Below, piece by piece: positions 31,901-44,637 of a stretch of DNA of 64,000 nucleotides (the first letter of the stretch is position 1; each line of letters opens with the position of its first letter). Under the pieces are notes generated by a model. The model saw only the letters and a list, made by a program, of their open reading frames with translations, ran no database searches and was not told where the DNA came from. Source of the stretch: Talaromyces rugulosus (lineage: Eukaryota > Ascomycota > Eurotiomycetes > Eurotiales > Trichocomaceae); contig NC_049564.1 in assembly GCF_013368755.1 (NCBI RefSeq), forward strand, positions 3,976,001 to 4,040,000, read 5' to 3'. A program made the position numbers and the translations under genes.

Positions 31901-33489
31901 AAATACCTACGACTTGATGGTTCAACCAAATCTGATGATCGATCCGAGTTGCTAAAACTCTTCAATGACCCCAACTCAGACTATTTCTGCTTTTTGCTTT
32001 CCACTCGTGCTGGTGGTCTAGGTCTTAACCTGCAGACTGCCGATACCGTCATTATCTATGACTCGGATTGGAATCCTCATCAAGATTTGCAAGCGCAAGA
32101 TCGTGCTCACCGTATCGGTCAGAAGAACGAAGTGCGAATTCTTCGGTTGATCACGTCGAACTCGGTGGAAGAGAAAATCTTGGGCCGTGCTCAATTCAAG
32201 CTTGACATGGATGGAAAAGTTATCCAGGCAGGAAAGTTTGACAACAAATCGACAAACGAGGAGCGTGAGGCCCTGCTTCGTACTCTCATGGAAACTGCCG
32301 AAGTCGGTGAACAGATTGGTGATCAAGATGAGATGGACGATGACGACCTGAATGAGATGATGGCAAGATCCGAGGAGGAAGTCACAATCTTCCAGAAGAT
32401 GGATCGGGAACGCTCCACGATAGACAAATATGGGCCTGGTCATCGTTACCCTCGACTCATGGGTGAAGAGGAATTGCCAGACATTTATCTCGCCGAAGAA
32501 GTTCCTGCCAAGGTTGAGGTCGAAGAGTACACAGGCCGAGGAGCTCGTGAGCGCAAGATCACGAGATACGACGACGGACTCACTGAGGAGCAATGGCTCA
32601 TGGCAGTTGATGCCGATGATGACACCATTGAAGATGCAATTGCTCGCAAGACAGCCAAGGTTGAACGACGTCGTGTCAATAAAGAAAAGCGCGGACGCAG
32701 GACCACAGGAGAATCCTCCCCCGAACCCGAACCATCTAGAGAAAGCTCAGAAACGCCACAACCAAGGAAACGTCGCAAGGGCCCCAGCGGGAAGCGCAAG
32801 GCGGATGAGGTGGTCGAGGAAACGCCTCTTGCGAAGCGAAAGAAGGGAAAGCCAGGCAAAGCTGTGGAAACTCTTAGCAGCGGCGAGCGCGCAACTCTGC
32901 AAATGATTTTGAACAACGTCTACCAGACGTTGGTGGATCTGGAGCAAGAGATTCCACCCGAAGACGACGAAAGCGGCGACGAAGAGCCTGTTTCAAGATC
33001 TATCATTGATCCGTTTATGAAGCCACCGCCCAAGTCTCAGTATCCCGACTACTATATGATCATCCACAACCCCATCGCCATGGACATAATCAAGAAGAAG
33101 ATCAATAGAGAAGAGTATCAGAATTTGCGGGAGTTTAGAGAAGATGTCCATCTTCTTTGCCAGAACGCTAGGACATACAACGAAGATACCAGCATACTAT
33201 TCGCAGACGCGAATCAGATCGAGGTAAGCTTTTTTTAATTCTCTCTTGGATTGAATGAACACTAACATTTGAATAGGCTACTTGTGTCGAAGCGTTGAAG
33301 AAGCACGTAGAGGAACACCCCGAATTTGCCGACATGGACGAATCTAGCTCAGCAGCTGCCGATGGCCTGTCCACGGCCGGCGTTTCTGGTGCTGAGTCGG
33401 TAGCACAGCCCAAGATCAAACTCACTTTCAACAGCAATCGGGACAGTGCCAGTGCGGCAAACGGGGATATTCCGAGTGACGAAGAATGA
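28999..33489 (+). CDS. sth1: Sth1/Snf2-type chromatin-remodelling ATPase (1427 aa)
   Basis: Four exons: 28999-29091, 29167-29410, 29490-33223 and 33277-33489. Order of domains: a glutamine-rich segment (about residues 68-110), a QLQ motif near 163-200 (LRKQILAFKML), an HSA helix at about 373-488 that would bind actin-related proteins, an acidic patch, and the SNF2 ATPase with Walker A DEMGLGKT (581-588), DEGH (683-686) and the helicase C motif RAHRIGQ near 984. A SnAC-like region follows, then a basic Glu/Lys/Arg linker and a C-terminal bromodomain (about 1245-1375) that binds acetyl-lysine. The last intron falls inside the bromodomain end. It is the motor of an RSC or SWI/SNF complex in the nucleus. 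Filamentous ascomycetes usually have one such ATPase, so the Sth1 versus Snf2 name is conventional. Confidence 0.93.
29280..29395 (+). repeat. CAG/CAA tract encoding polyglutamine in sth1
   Basis: Mixed CAG and CAA codons encode interrupted glutamine runs in the N-terminus of the remodelling ATPase. Mixed codons make slippage less likely than in a pure repeat. Confidence 0.85.
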
Positions 33490-34360
33490 TAAAAACCAAG
33501 GGAAAAAAAAAATAAACAAACCTGCAGACGTTGGATATTCTCGACTACCTAGTTAATAGCCACGACGACTACGCACTCATCGGTTCCTCGAAACAAACCG
33601 TAACGAAGCCTCTGCCTTTTTCTCTTCTTTACTTTTAGGGCATGAACTGTCCTAATAATGCTATAATATCTTTGTGTTGTATTTTCTTATTCTTTTTCTT
33701 TTCTTGAAATCATCGGAAATGGCGTTTTTTTTTTTAAAAATGCGTTCGTTGTTAAACACAACCGGCCTGGAAAAAAAACATGGGAGTGAAAGTGGTTTGT
33801 TTGGTGAAAGGTTTATTTTTTTTTTTTGGCTATAAGAGTTTGCCTGGCCTTGACCCGAAACAAATGGCGCAGATTCTGATAACCTTTCCCCGTCTTTTCT
33901 TCTTGTTTTCTTTCTCTACCCACTGAATCTGAAACTTTGTGTGTTTTGTGTGTGTTTGTCTCTGCTGAATTGGAAACTTGATTGTTTTTTTCTTTTCTAT
34001 TTCTGCCCATTGGCATTCATTCACCCTCTCGCCCTCCTCCCTAGTTTGTTTGTTTCCCCCTCTGACGCGCAATTTTTTGATTTGGGTTCTATGTATTATT
34101 GAGAGCAATTAAATGGAAAGAGATTTGCCTTGAAATTTTTCTTGAACAAATAAATAGAAGATACCTGGTAGACTGGATGCTCTGGCTCTGGTTGATTGAC
34201 AGATTGACGGTGACAATTGGTACATGTGACATTTGCACAATCTATCTGATAGCTAGCTAAAAGACACCGAGAAAAAATCAAGGGTAAAAAAAGGACCATT
34301 TCTTGTATACATCATGAGTGCACTGGTGTAGATCCAACCAGTCGAATTAAGGATCCATGC

Positions 34361-34394
<34 letters not shown>

Positions 34395-34472
34395 CCTAAA
34401 ACCTATATGCTCGCTCGTAACCCTCCTTTTTATCCCCTTCCCTTCCCTACTATTCACTTCTCCCCCCTCTTT
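33490..34472. other. Convergent intergenic region between sth1 and the glucan synthase gene
   Basis: About 1 kb separates two convergent stop codons. It holds T- and A-homopolymers (around 33725-33840), CTTTTCTT-rich tracts and an AAC microsatellite at 34362-34395. It probably contains both 3' UTRs. No gene is supported. Confidence 0.5.
34362..34395. repeat. AAC trinucleotide microsatellite (about 11 units)
   Basis: A perfect AAC run lies less than 100 bases beyond the stop codon of the minus-strand glucan synthase gene, probably in its 3' UTR. Confidence 0.9.
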
Positions 34473-37400
34473 TCATGGTTTCTGCAACTGCTCCTTTCGG
34501 AAAAACACAAAACACAGGATATTTACAGACAGTATGAACAAAAGGCAGACCCAAAAGTCCGCTTTTGAGACGGCGGCATGGATCCCCGCAGAGAAATCGG
34601 GAAACACATCGCCAGGGCCGAGCTTGTCTGGAGCGGTGGCTCGGGCTAAGATTGTCCCTAGGGAGCCAATGACTTGTGCTGCGATTAGAGTAAATGCAAT
34701 ATGGAAGCGAGTGAGGGTATTGAGGAGAATCATTCCGAAACCTAAGGCCAAGATGTCAGTTTTCTTTTTTTCTTCCGTCCGTGAGAACAGTTGACTTGAC
34801 TTACCAACGCCTTGCAAAGAGTCCAATACACCTAGCCATAGCCAAAGGCCTCGTCCAAGAAGCGCGCTAGCTAGAGGGCTGCCGGCCCAAGGAACATACG
34901 ACCCGATATTAGACGTGGACCAAAGCAACTGACACCATCTGGGCGCGCCGAGCCCTATCGCGAAGATGGGCACAAACCAAACGTGTCTCTTGGACAAGAT
35001 GCTAAAGACCCAAAGTACAACAGCCCAAACACCGATGAAGAAAAACACGACAAGGAGAATGATCTCCCACCCATGCGCATGTTTGCTGGACCAGAGATAC
35101 AGCCAGTTTCGGCCGTATGGAGCGGACAACCAATAGTTTTGAATAAAGACCGCATAAAAAAACCACTATATCGTCATGAGCTTGATAAAGAAACAAATTT
35201 TTTTTCCAATGGAACATACCAGTATTATTTTGCGCCGAGAGAGCGATTTATAGAACGACGGCACCTTGCCAGGGGCTTGTCTGTAATAGTCTGGCAGCCC
35301 GAGATATATGGCCGTACCGATCATCCACAGGAGGGCAGCAATTCCTAATCCAATACCAATCAACAGCCTGGGGTTGGAATCTGCCAAGCCGACTTGAGTA
35401 GACCCTGCCTGGGAATCAGCAGCGAGTTTGCTGCCCCAGCACCACAGGAACGTAACATAGATCTGCTGAGTGCCCTGGATGACACAAGCTCGATATACCC
35501 ATGACTGGACAGGGGCACTGCCTGGATTCAATAAGCCAATTTTCTATCTCTTCTAAAGATTGCATCTTCTTACCTTCATCTCCAAAGTTAAGAGCGAAAA
35601 AGATCGATCCGCTGGAAGATGCAGCAGCATATAGCCCAGTTGCCACATTTTGCATCCACCAACGTCCCAGTGAGTTATTTGCAAGGGGAGAGAAGCCTAT
35701 AAAGACAAATGCTGTTCCATATAACTGTCAAAGTATTTGTGAGTCACACTCGAGGAAACTTGGTTAGAGGACCTACCAGGAATGGGATAGACAGGACGTA
35801 TATTGATTTAAACCAACGGAACAGCATCCACCACACAAGTGACGAAACGAGATAGACACTAGCGATAACGTATAATTTCTCAGCGGATTCGCCAACCTCG
35901 CCATTGAGCAGTGTAACTTGGTACGAGTTTGCGGCAATAATTTGACCCTGTAAAATGTTAATATGTGTGTAACTGAGTATCAGGGTTTTCACTCACAAAA
36001 GCAAGAAATACTGAGTATAGAGGCCAGTCACCAAGACGATATAGCAAAAGCTTTCTTAGGCCAGAAGGTGGAACATAGTCTTTCGGAAGTTCAAAATCAT
36101 CAAGATTTTTCTCGTCCCCTGAAACCCCCGGAGCCGTTGGAGAAGGGCTGTCACTCTCAGTAGAAGAAGTATTAACCTTGACTTTGAAGATTGATGAAGT
36201 AGGAGTGCCATGGAAAGAACTGTTGCGACCAAGTTTGACGTCACGATACCGATTAAACCAGTCCTTCTCGCTTTTGGAAAGGTATTCTTCGATACATAAC
36301 TGATCTTGGGAGTTTCTCCCGTCAAGATGAGATAATCTTCGTTCAAACTTCTTGGCATATACCTTTGTCGAATCCGTAAAGAACGGATTCACACTCTGCA
36401 GATTGAAAGTTGTCTTCTCGAGAATGACATTGTCAACGCTCAGCAAGGTTTGGCGTGACGAATTGTCATGTGGGTCACATGTTGTTGTTGATTGGCTTAT
36501 TGTATCTTCAGATGCTGCAGGAATGGGCGTATTTACTCCCGAGGGACTGTGCGAATTCGCTTCAGAACCAGATGTTGAGTCATCTTGAGTGGATAATGCA
36601 ATTGTCCTCCGGGAAGTAGGCGCTTGCTCCAATGATTCGCCATTCGCACGTGCTTCGGTTTGGATGTCTTGAGGCGAATTAGACGCTGTTCTGCTGCTGG
36701 ACTGCGAATTCCGTTCTGTAGAACGGGATCCGTCTCCCTCATCGAGCATTTCCTGAAGGTTACTACCTAGCCAACTGAGCATTTGTGAGACACTCCTTCG
36801 ATAAAGGCCTGGTCTATTGGTACCGGGCTCTATGGAAGTGCCTAATTCACTTGAAGACTCCCCTGATTCGCTATTGCGAAGTGATGCCTCGGTTACTCGT
36901 TGCTTGCCAAAGATTCGATCTACGAAGATGCTCGTTTGAAGTAACCAGTTTCGCTGATGACCAAGCTTTGCGTGTACCTTATGCTTTGTGATTGCCGATG
37001 ATTGCAATACTTCAAGTTCTTCAACCCATTGTGCCACAGGAAACCGCTGCTTTCCTGATCGAGCGCGCATGATAGCTCGAACAGACGGTTTTGAATTGAG
37101 TGCCTCCTGAATGGCTTGTTTGAATTGATGAATTAGGTGTTTTGATGTCATAGATTCACTACGTCTGTTAGTTAAATAGCCTCAAATAAGGCACATAAAC
37201 TTACATGGTGTACCACCAACCAGGCATCTGCCCTAGACCACCGACCCTAGAAAATATCAGTTGCATTGTTTTTTTTTTTTTTTTTTTTTTTTGAAAAAAA
37301 AGGGAGAGAGAATCTCTGACACTTACCGCGAACCAACTCCTAGAGCTCCCTTTCTTCCAAACTCAACAGCCACAAGCCCGAAAGGTTCATCGCGTGAAGG

Positions 37401-40400
37401 TATCAAGGCAAAATCAGTACCACTGAAGAGGTATGATGGCAAGATAGTGAACTCTGGCTTTGAAAACACCCTCTTTGGATACATTTCCATCAACCTGTTG
37501 AGCTTGATAGCTGCAAATCGACCATACAAATCAATGACGGGTCCGATACATATGAGCTGTGTCTTGGGATACGTTTCCAAGATGAAAGGGAAGACATCAG
37601 CGATCAAGTCAACTCCCTTTTGCATTGACCATCTCCCAACAAAAACAAGTAACTCTGCATCGGGTATTTGCTCAAGGCCTGCCCATGCCTGAGCTTGATG
37701 TTTTAAATCCGCACGAGCTGCTTCAAAAACGGGGTCGACAAGAGCTTGCTCGATTTGTTCATCTCGTTTCCACTCAGCGGTATCAGAAGGATCGGGGTTA
37801 GGCAAAGACCCTACCTCCTTGAGACCCCAGAAAATCGGATATCTCGCCCATGATCTTTTCCCATATTTTTTTGACACACCGACAGCCCCGAAGCCGCTTT
37901 GATGAATGTGTAAATATGATGCCCCGGCATGCAGCAAATTGAAAACATCGCCAAACTGAACGTATTGTTTGATGACAGAAAGCTTCAAGTTAAATATTTG
38001 GCTCACTTCTTGGCATTCTCTTTCTGTTCGCATTGGCCAAAGCCCTTGAAATTCGGCGTTGTGAAGAGACAGACAACAAGGAATCGTTTTCGGGAGTAGA
38101 TGGAGCTGTGCAGCTGCACCATGGTAATCGTTAATGTGATAAAGATCCACGGGAAATCTTTTCAAAGTTTCTGCAATGCAAGAGTTCCACGCAGAATAGT
38201 AAATGGCAGAGTCTAGATCATCCATGCGAGGGGGATAAGGCTCGGATTTTGACTGAGCTCTGAAAACTGGGGCATCTAGGAGAACATAAGTGATATTGCG
38301 CACACAATGATATTGTACGTGGACCTGGAAAGTCTTCTCCATGACTGTAATGTTCATAGGATCTGCGACTTGGTCGACAGGATAATCAATCCCACCAACA
38401 CAGGGCACTACCCATATCAAGTTCTGATGGCCAAGATTTCTGCTCATGAGGCGAGCCATAACTCCAAGTCCGCCGATTTTTATTTTAATATCCCAGTCCT
38501 CGATGTCGTATTCCATGGTAGCAATGAGAACTGTCCGCCGCGAGTCCCCAGCGTCGGCATTAAGAGCTTGTCGATGCACAGAAGCAGCGATGGTAGATGA
38601 TCGGTGAAATAGCTGCGTAATTTTGTCTATATAATTTGGACTCACGTCTGCGCTCACCTGAGATTGATTTGCCGTAGTGCTTCTTCTCAAGTAAATAGAT
38701 TCCCGATGATTTTTCTCACGTGCAACACCGACATCATTGAATTTGACCTGGTAAAATGCTTTGAGGTAAATCCACACTGCTGCCGCCCCTGAAAGAAGGG
38801 GAAGAATTGCAAAACAAATATATAAACCTAGTTGAACCTTTTGTGAGCCTTGAGGAGTAGTCCAATATCGGAGATTTCCGTCGTCCAGAGATATTTTCCA
38901 TGATAGGTATGGCCAAGGAGGGGGATCAGTGACGTTAATGAAGTTCCTGAGTAGCGAGATTGGTGGTATGCGGTCGAGGACCATATCGCCATCTATGTCA
39001 CCATAAAGTTGAGTGATGTCAGGTGCTCCGTCAGAATTCACGCCCCAGGCATTTAGGGCTACTTGGGACGGCCATTCGGTCATCAAGTTGTATTCCCACT
39101 GCCCACTCAGGTTGCTAAGGTGCATTTGACTACGATACCCTGAATCATAACCAAATTGATTGAGTTCACCTTGAACCCATAAGTTGGGAAATCTTCGTGG
39201 TGGTTTGTCATCCCACTCAAGATCTCCATGTTGGTAGTGATTGCTGCTCCCGGTAATTTTGTTCCAGTACTGGACCATGATATGCTCTCCATCCCAAGCC
39301 TGTAGTTTGGTTCCGGACCAGTTTCTCGGGGGAATAGAGGTGTTAAGACCCATATAAGGAATCCATGGGCTATATGATGCACCAAAGTCCAAAGTATAGC
39401 GCCATTTATCGGCACCAGACGCTTTGTGAGATACCCACAGAGTTCCATTACCAGAAGAATCAGCGTACAAGAGATCCCTACTGTAGTTTGCATGACTAGG
39501 CCACACCATTGGGTTGTCTGTTGAGCCTATCCGAAGAATAAAATGATCCACAGACTACTTAAATGTTAGAAGGTTCCTTTTTTTGTATGTAGAATAAGTA
39601 GATACTTACACCTGTGACTCTATTCTTCCCTTGACTCGTCACGTTCTTCACAAGTACTTCATGAATACCATGAAAAACATTTGTCAAATCGATAGAATAA
39701 TTATAAGCACTGGTATAAGCACCTTGCCAAGGCACCGACTGGTCTTCTGGAATGGAATGGCAGGAGACAGAGTTAATGTTAAATTGTGCTTGTTGGCCAT
39801 TCAAGGCAGTTGAGGAAACCGATATTCCATTAGTAATACTATCACAGTCCATATCCTCTGAAAATTGAAAGGTGATAGGTATTGTCTCTCCTGTCGTCAC
39901 CGTTGAAAGAAGACGGGCGTCATGACCTGGCTCGAACTTGGTGATGAATGGAGAGGGTTCAGTGAATGCGTGTTTTGGAACAAATGCCTTGAATCCCCAT
40001 GGCGAAAGGGTTAGATTATTCAAACATCCGTTAGACTTTTTCGAATCTTCGAGCCTAACTCTCAATGTTAAGCAAAGTTTGGTTTATTCATAAAGGAAGT
40101 AGGCACTCACCCTAACTTGTGGATGCTCGGTTGCAAACTATACTCTTCAAATGGCGGGAAAAGGTTTTTAACAATAGTGCCTTCATCAAATGGAGACACT
40201 AATGCCCGTTGGTCATCAGAGCAGTTGAATTGATAATTCACTGTGTGATTGTCATTTTGGTACACAAACCAAACGCTTTGATTGCCTTGTCCTGATCCCG
40301 TCAAATCTTGAGTTAGTTCAAATCGAGAACGCAAAACACTCCAGAGTCCTGTCTCTGTTCTGGTTCCATTGCTTCCCGGTAAATATATGTCGTATGTCAT

Positions 40401-42445
40401 GTTTGAAAGCTGCTGCAAGTAATATCCGTCGTTGAGAACAGGGTAGTTTCGACGCATCTCGAACATTAATTTAACCACGCCGCGAACTGGGTGAGATGGA
40501 TCTCGGTGGTCGAGGCTGACATTATCATCCATGCAACCATTTAAACCGCTGTCAATTGGAAAATTATCATATCTGACAGAGCCAACTTTATAACAGCCGT
40601 GCAACTGCCACGCTAGGGAAGAGGTCATGGGGGAACGACCGAAGACTATACACAGTTAGGGACCATGGGCTTCTGGAGGCACATGAACTTACCATAATTT
40701 GCATTCGAATTGTCCAAGATGTAAAATGCCTGTTCTTCTCCCCAGTAAACAATTGGTGACCCGGGGATCAACAATGATACGACATAGAGCCCAAGGACTT
40801 GCTTCTCGGTCCCGTTCCTGATGGACGGCCAACGAAAAACGTCCTGATTTGACGTGCCATAAAGATGGCGGGGATCGAATTTTCCTGTATTTGTGTTGAC
40901 CATGTCATTTGTCTGGATCAGGCCATCCCACAGATCTACAAAATTCGTAGGTGGATCTCCTTCAGCTTCAAAGGTACCATCCATTCTGCGATGTGATTAG
41001 TTTTAATAAAATTCAACATAAGTTAGTTACTTACCCAAGAAACCGTGTAAGTGATCTATACAATGAGTATTGAAAAGCTGCAGCATCCAGAGCTGCCTTT
41101 TCTGCTGATCTAATATGTAGATCAGGCACAGACGAGTTGGTCATTGTCAAGGCCTCTGTCATGTTGTCATATGTCTGGTTCGTCTGTTGACCGCGACCGA
41201 CATAGATAGCCCCAAAAGAATTCCCCGATACAATCTCGCCTGGTATGTAGAAATTGTTCTTGTTGAAACGTTGCGCACATTGGCGAATTGAGTCTGACCA
41301 ATCCCCTTGTACATCGAGTGTTACTTGGATAGCTTTGTCGATACGGAAACCATCCACGTCCAACATGGCTATTGTTATGCACGAGAACAACTCTAGCTTT
41401 TGTCTAACATCCGGTCTCCATTCTCGAAGTCGGTCTTGTACGAAGGCGAATTTGGTGACTTGCCGTTCCCATTCCGTATAATCACCGAAAGAGGCAACTT
41501 CGCCGTACTGGTTTCATTAGTTTTCCCATTCACGAAGAAGCTACGGGATCCCGTTTACCTGATCAAACTCACTATCCTTGCAACCGGCATTCAAGGAAGT
41601 TTTAGTCAAGCCGCGCCCATAATCATCCCAGAATCTAGGATAGTCCCATTTACATTCCTCTAGCCACTCGTTTCCAGGCTGGAAATCATGATAACGACGA
41701 GATGTTTTCCAAAGGTAGTCGTATTCATGTGCATTGAGTGGGGCGGATATGTTCAGAAATCCATTGAAACCTATAAGATCTCCCATTCTGAAAATATGAG
41801 TTTGCTGTCAACCCAGTCACTTCTGGGGTATACTTACGTTGCCATTGTATTTTCAACGATAATATACATTCCCCGTGCATGTGCCTCGGAAACCATCGTT
41901 CGCCAGTCGTCAATAGTTCCAAAGTGGGGATCTAGAAGAGTGAGGTCCAGCGGCGAGTAGCCATCGGCAGCCCACGGTTGATTTATATGTGGCACACCTG
42001 CTAGGTATAATCCCTGGGCATTATTAGCACGTCAAATATCGTTGATAGATATGGATGGGGTCAAGTCCTGAGCCTTGACAATTACCTTTATACCCATTCC
42101 TTGTAGATAGTCAAAACTATCAACTAAACCAAGAACATCACCTCCATGCCTGAACTGGTTGGACAATATATCATGTTCCCATTGCGTTCCGTTTGCATTG
42201 TCGTTTGATGGATCGCCATTGGCGAACCTATCGAGGAAGATGGTGTAAAAAGGCATACGCCAATTTTTCGGCGACGGATGATATTCATGATCTTCCCACT
42301 GTCCCCAGTAGTCGAGTGGATTGGTAGCAGATTGGTTTTGGTTGAGATTGAAAGCGACCTGGTCTGGAGTATATGGCAAAGCGGTGATAGACAGAAACCA
42401 CGTTTGAATCGAAACCCATGTGAACAGTCGGCCGAGCCACTTCAT
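34473..42445 (-). CDS. Alpha-1,3-glucan synthase (Ags family), 2398 aa, 15 exons
   Basis: Minus-strand exons: 42445-42086, 42013-41838, 41787-41559, 41507-41035, 40985-40693, 40645-40111, 40054-39610, 39554-37327, 37246-37205, 37158-35997, 35947-35777, 35724-35574, 35521-35220, 35165-34805 and 34741-34473; all phases agree. A signal peptide (MKWLGRLFTWVSIQTWFLSITA) leads into the conserved ALPYTPDQVAFNLNQN. An extracellular GH13 amylase-like domain follows (to about residue 600; nucleophile D312 in FRID, acid E346). A single helix at about 1077-1100 precedes a cytosolic GT5 synthase domain from about 1184, with the sugar-nucleotide loop KIGGLG (1196-1201), and then about 12 C-terminal membrane helices. 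It makes cell-wall alpha-1,3-glucan, with the GH13 part thought to join or trim chains. Length matches Ags proteins. No amylase gene of the known agsB cluster is adjacent. Which Ags paralogue this is cannot be told. Confidence 0.92.
37269..37292. repeat. T homopolymer (24) inside glucan synthase intron 8
   Basis: A 24-base T run on the plus strand (A run in the transcript) lies in the 80-nt intron at 37247-37326. It is a likely site of length variation or sequencing error. Confidence 0.85.
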
Positions 42446-44637
42446 ACCGCAAATTGCACTCGCTCTTCCCCATAAGGAGTGAGAAGTTTGGTAGACAAAT
42501 ATCCCGCCTAGTAGTAAAAATAACCCTCAAGGTTAGCAACGCATGGGCGCTTCTTTGAGTGCCTCGTATAGATGCATACCTTGAAGTAGTGGGTATGTGC
42601 CTGCCCGTGTATCAAAATATACAAGTTATAAAGCTAAAGCTTGTCTCATTCAACGCCAACACCATCAGATGCTGTGGAATATCCCGTGACAAGCTCCCAC
42701 TGAAGATAGTGTAGCGAACTGTGGCGGTGCCCAAATAATAGCCCAGTGTTGATTGATAGAGAGGGTCTCAGATCGATGATTCTGTGTTTCCTTTGTTTTT
42801 CAGGGCTGTTTCCGAGTGGAAAGTATAAAACTTACCAACAGTTGTACTAGGGAGGTTGAGAAGGAAGACACAAAGGGGGGTTCAGCTTCCAGTCTCGGAA
42901 AATTGCTCCCAAATGTGTTCGGTTACCACGACGTCCGACTTTCCAGGCCAGGCCAGGACAGCAGAACTGATGTTGTTTACTAGGCCCACTCTCGGACCTT
43001 TCAACCGATTACCGTATACTCAGTGGTTTCCTAGAAAGAGCCTATAAAGCAGCCAAACAATGGTACGGGACTCGGTGGTATCAGCGAGTGGATCCCATGT
43101 AATGGATTGAATCTTATAGTCGACTGGGAGGGACTCGAGCTTCCACGAATCGTACGATTGGATAGACAAGCCGCGGTTCTCACATATTTAGATATGGAAC
43201 CGGGTGGTGTCGAAGCATGCGGCAATAATTGAATCATATGCAGCATGGATCGAAATGACAAGGGTATTCCCCGATAAAAAAAGAACATTGTTGCACGTCG
43301 TGGATTTGAAATATCGACTGTGCACCGGTTTAGGAGATGAGCAGGGTTGAAAGGAAGAGGAAAGGAGCATCAGCGAGGAAAGAGCGCCGACTACGCGTTC
43401 CCCGTTTGGGCCGTCACGCTTTTCACGTCCACCTTTCGTTATCCTCTTTCCCCTCTTCATACTCTTCTTCTTTTTCCTTACTGGTCAGTATTAAGCCGTT
43501 CAATGGATAATCGAAATGCAGCCCAGCAACCGACCACTTAGCTGCGAGCCAAAGACGTCGAATTCTCGGTAATCATCACATTAATCCATGGATGTCATCA
43601 TGCACCCGCCAGGGGCAACTATTTTTCATTGGCCATCATGACAGAGACATGGAAGCAGTCGAGGCGTTAATCTTCTGCCGTGTAACCCTAGCTGACGTGC
43701 CCGGAGCTGCAATATTTCAATAAATACGGATGATTTTGCATTATATAACCCCAAAACATACGAGGAGTACCGATCAATGTGGTGGCGGATGATATTCTCA
43801 AATACCTATCTTGATGTCCGAGTCGAGGAATCAACCAGCCATCACTCCGACCCTGCGTCCTCTTAGAAAAACGATTGGCTCGGAATATTCGCCCTGTTTA
43901 GTGTGTTTTCGATTTAAAATTTAAGCATCAACCTGGTGGGGCGCTATTACGCCGAGGTCAGTTTTTTCTGCAAATGATTGGACTCAGTTAACCAGGAGCC
44001 TGAGCTAAAAGCAATGTCCGGCAGACCCGGGTCTGTTTTTTGGACTGCGTATCCATGACATGCGGCGTGAAATGACCCGAAAGTTAGAGAGTGATTACGA
44101 TTCGAACCGTCATGTCGAAACTATTTGATTTTGTTGGTTCTTGGCTGTACTTATAACAATAGCCCTAATTCCCGACATTTTTGTTTTTTGACACTAGCTG
44201 CATGCTGAATTTTGATATCTTAAAATAGAAGAATCGGAAGAAGAAAATGATAACAGAAGACCGAAAAGATAAACCCAACCATTACGCAGACAGGGGAAGG
44301 GAAATTTTCAGGCACGTTCTGCAATGACATTGAATTTTAAAATGAGGGTCATCTAGTTCTAGGCCGGTGAGACAGACGTCTCTTTATAAAGCCGGATGAT
44401 AATACGAAATATTTGGCCATTATATGACGATATTTGATAAAAGACATGATAAAATCAAAGCAGTCCTACCACAGACTCGTATCTACTTCACTGGGAATCA
44501 TTGTTTACTTGTTAAGCGAAGACATTGATCAGTTGACGGTGGCTTAGAATTACTTTATGTAAATGCTAATGTATACATATTATACTATAATCCATCAATG
44601 ATAGATATCATAATCCTACTAGCTGATGATTATCAGC
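42446..44637. other. 2.2-kb upstream region of the glucan synthase gene
   Basis: No gene is supported between the glucan synthase start and the tah18 stop. Bases 43700-44640 are AT-rich. Short frames on both strands lack ATG starts or conserved content. A long promoter is expected for a developmentally regulated cell-wall gene, but no specific site can be claimed. Confidence 0.5.

Noticed and set aside
32018..32593. 191-codon minus-strand frame inside sth1
   Set aside because: It is the reverse-strand shadow of the conserved ATPase coding sequence, with no independent support.
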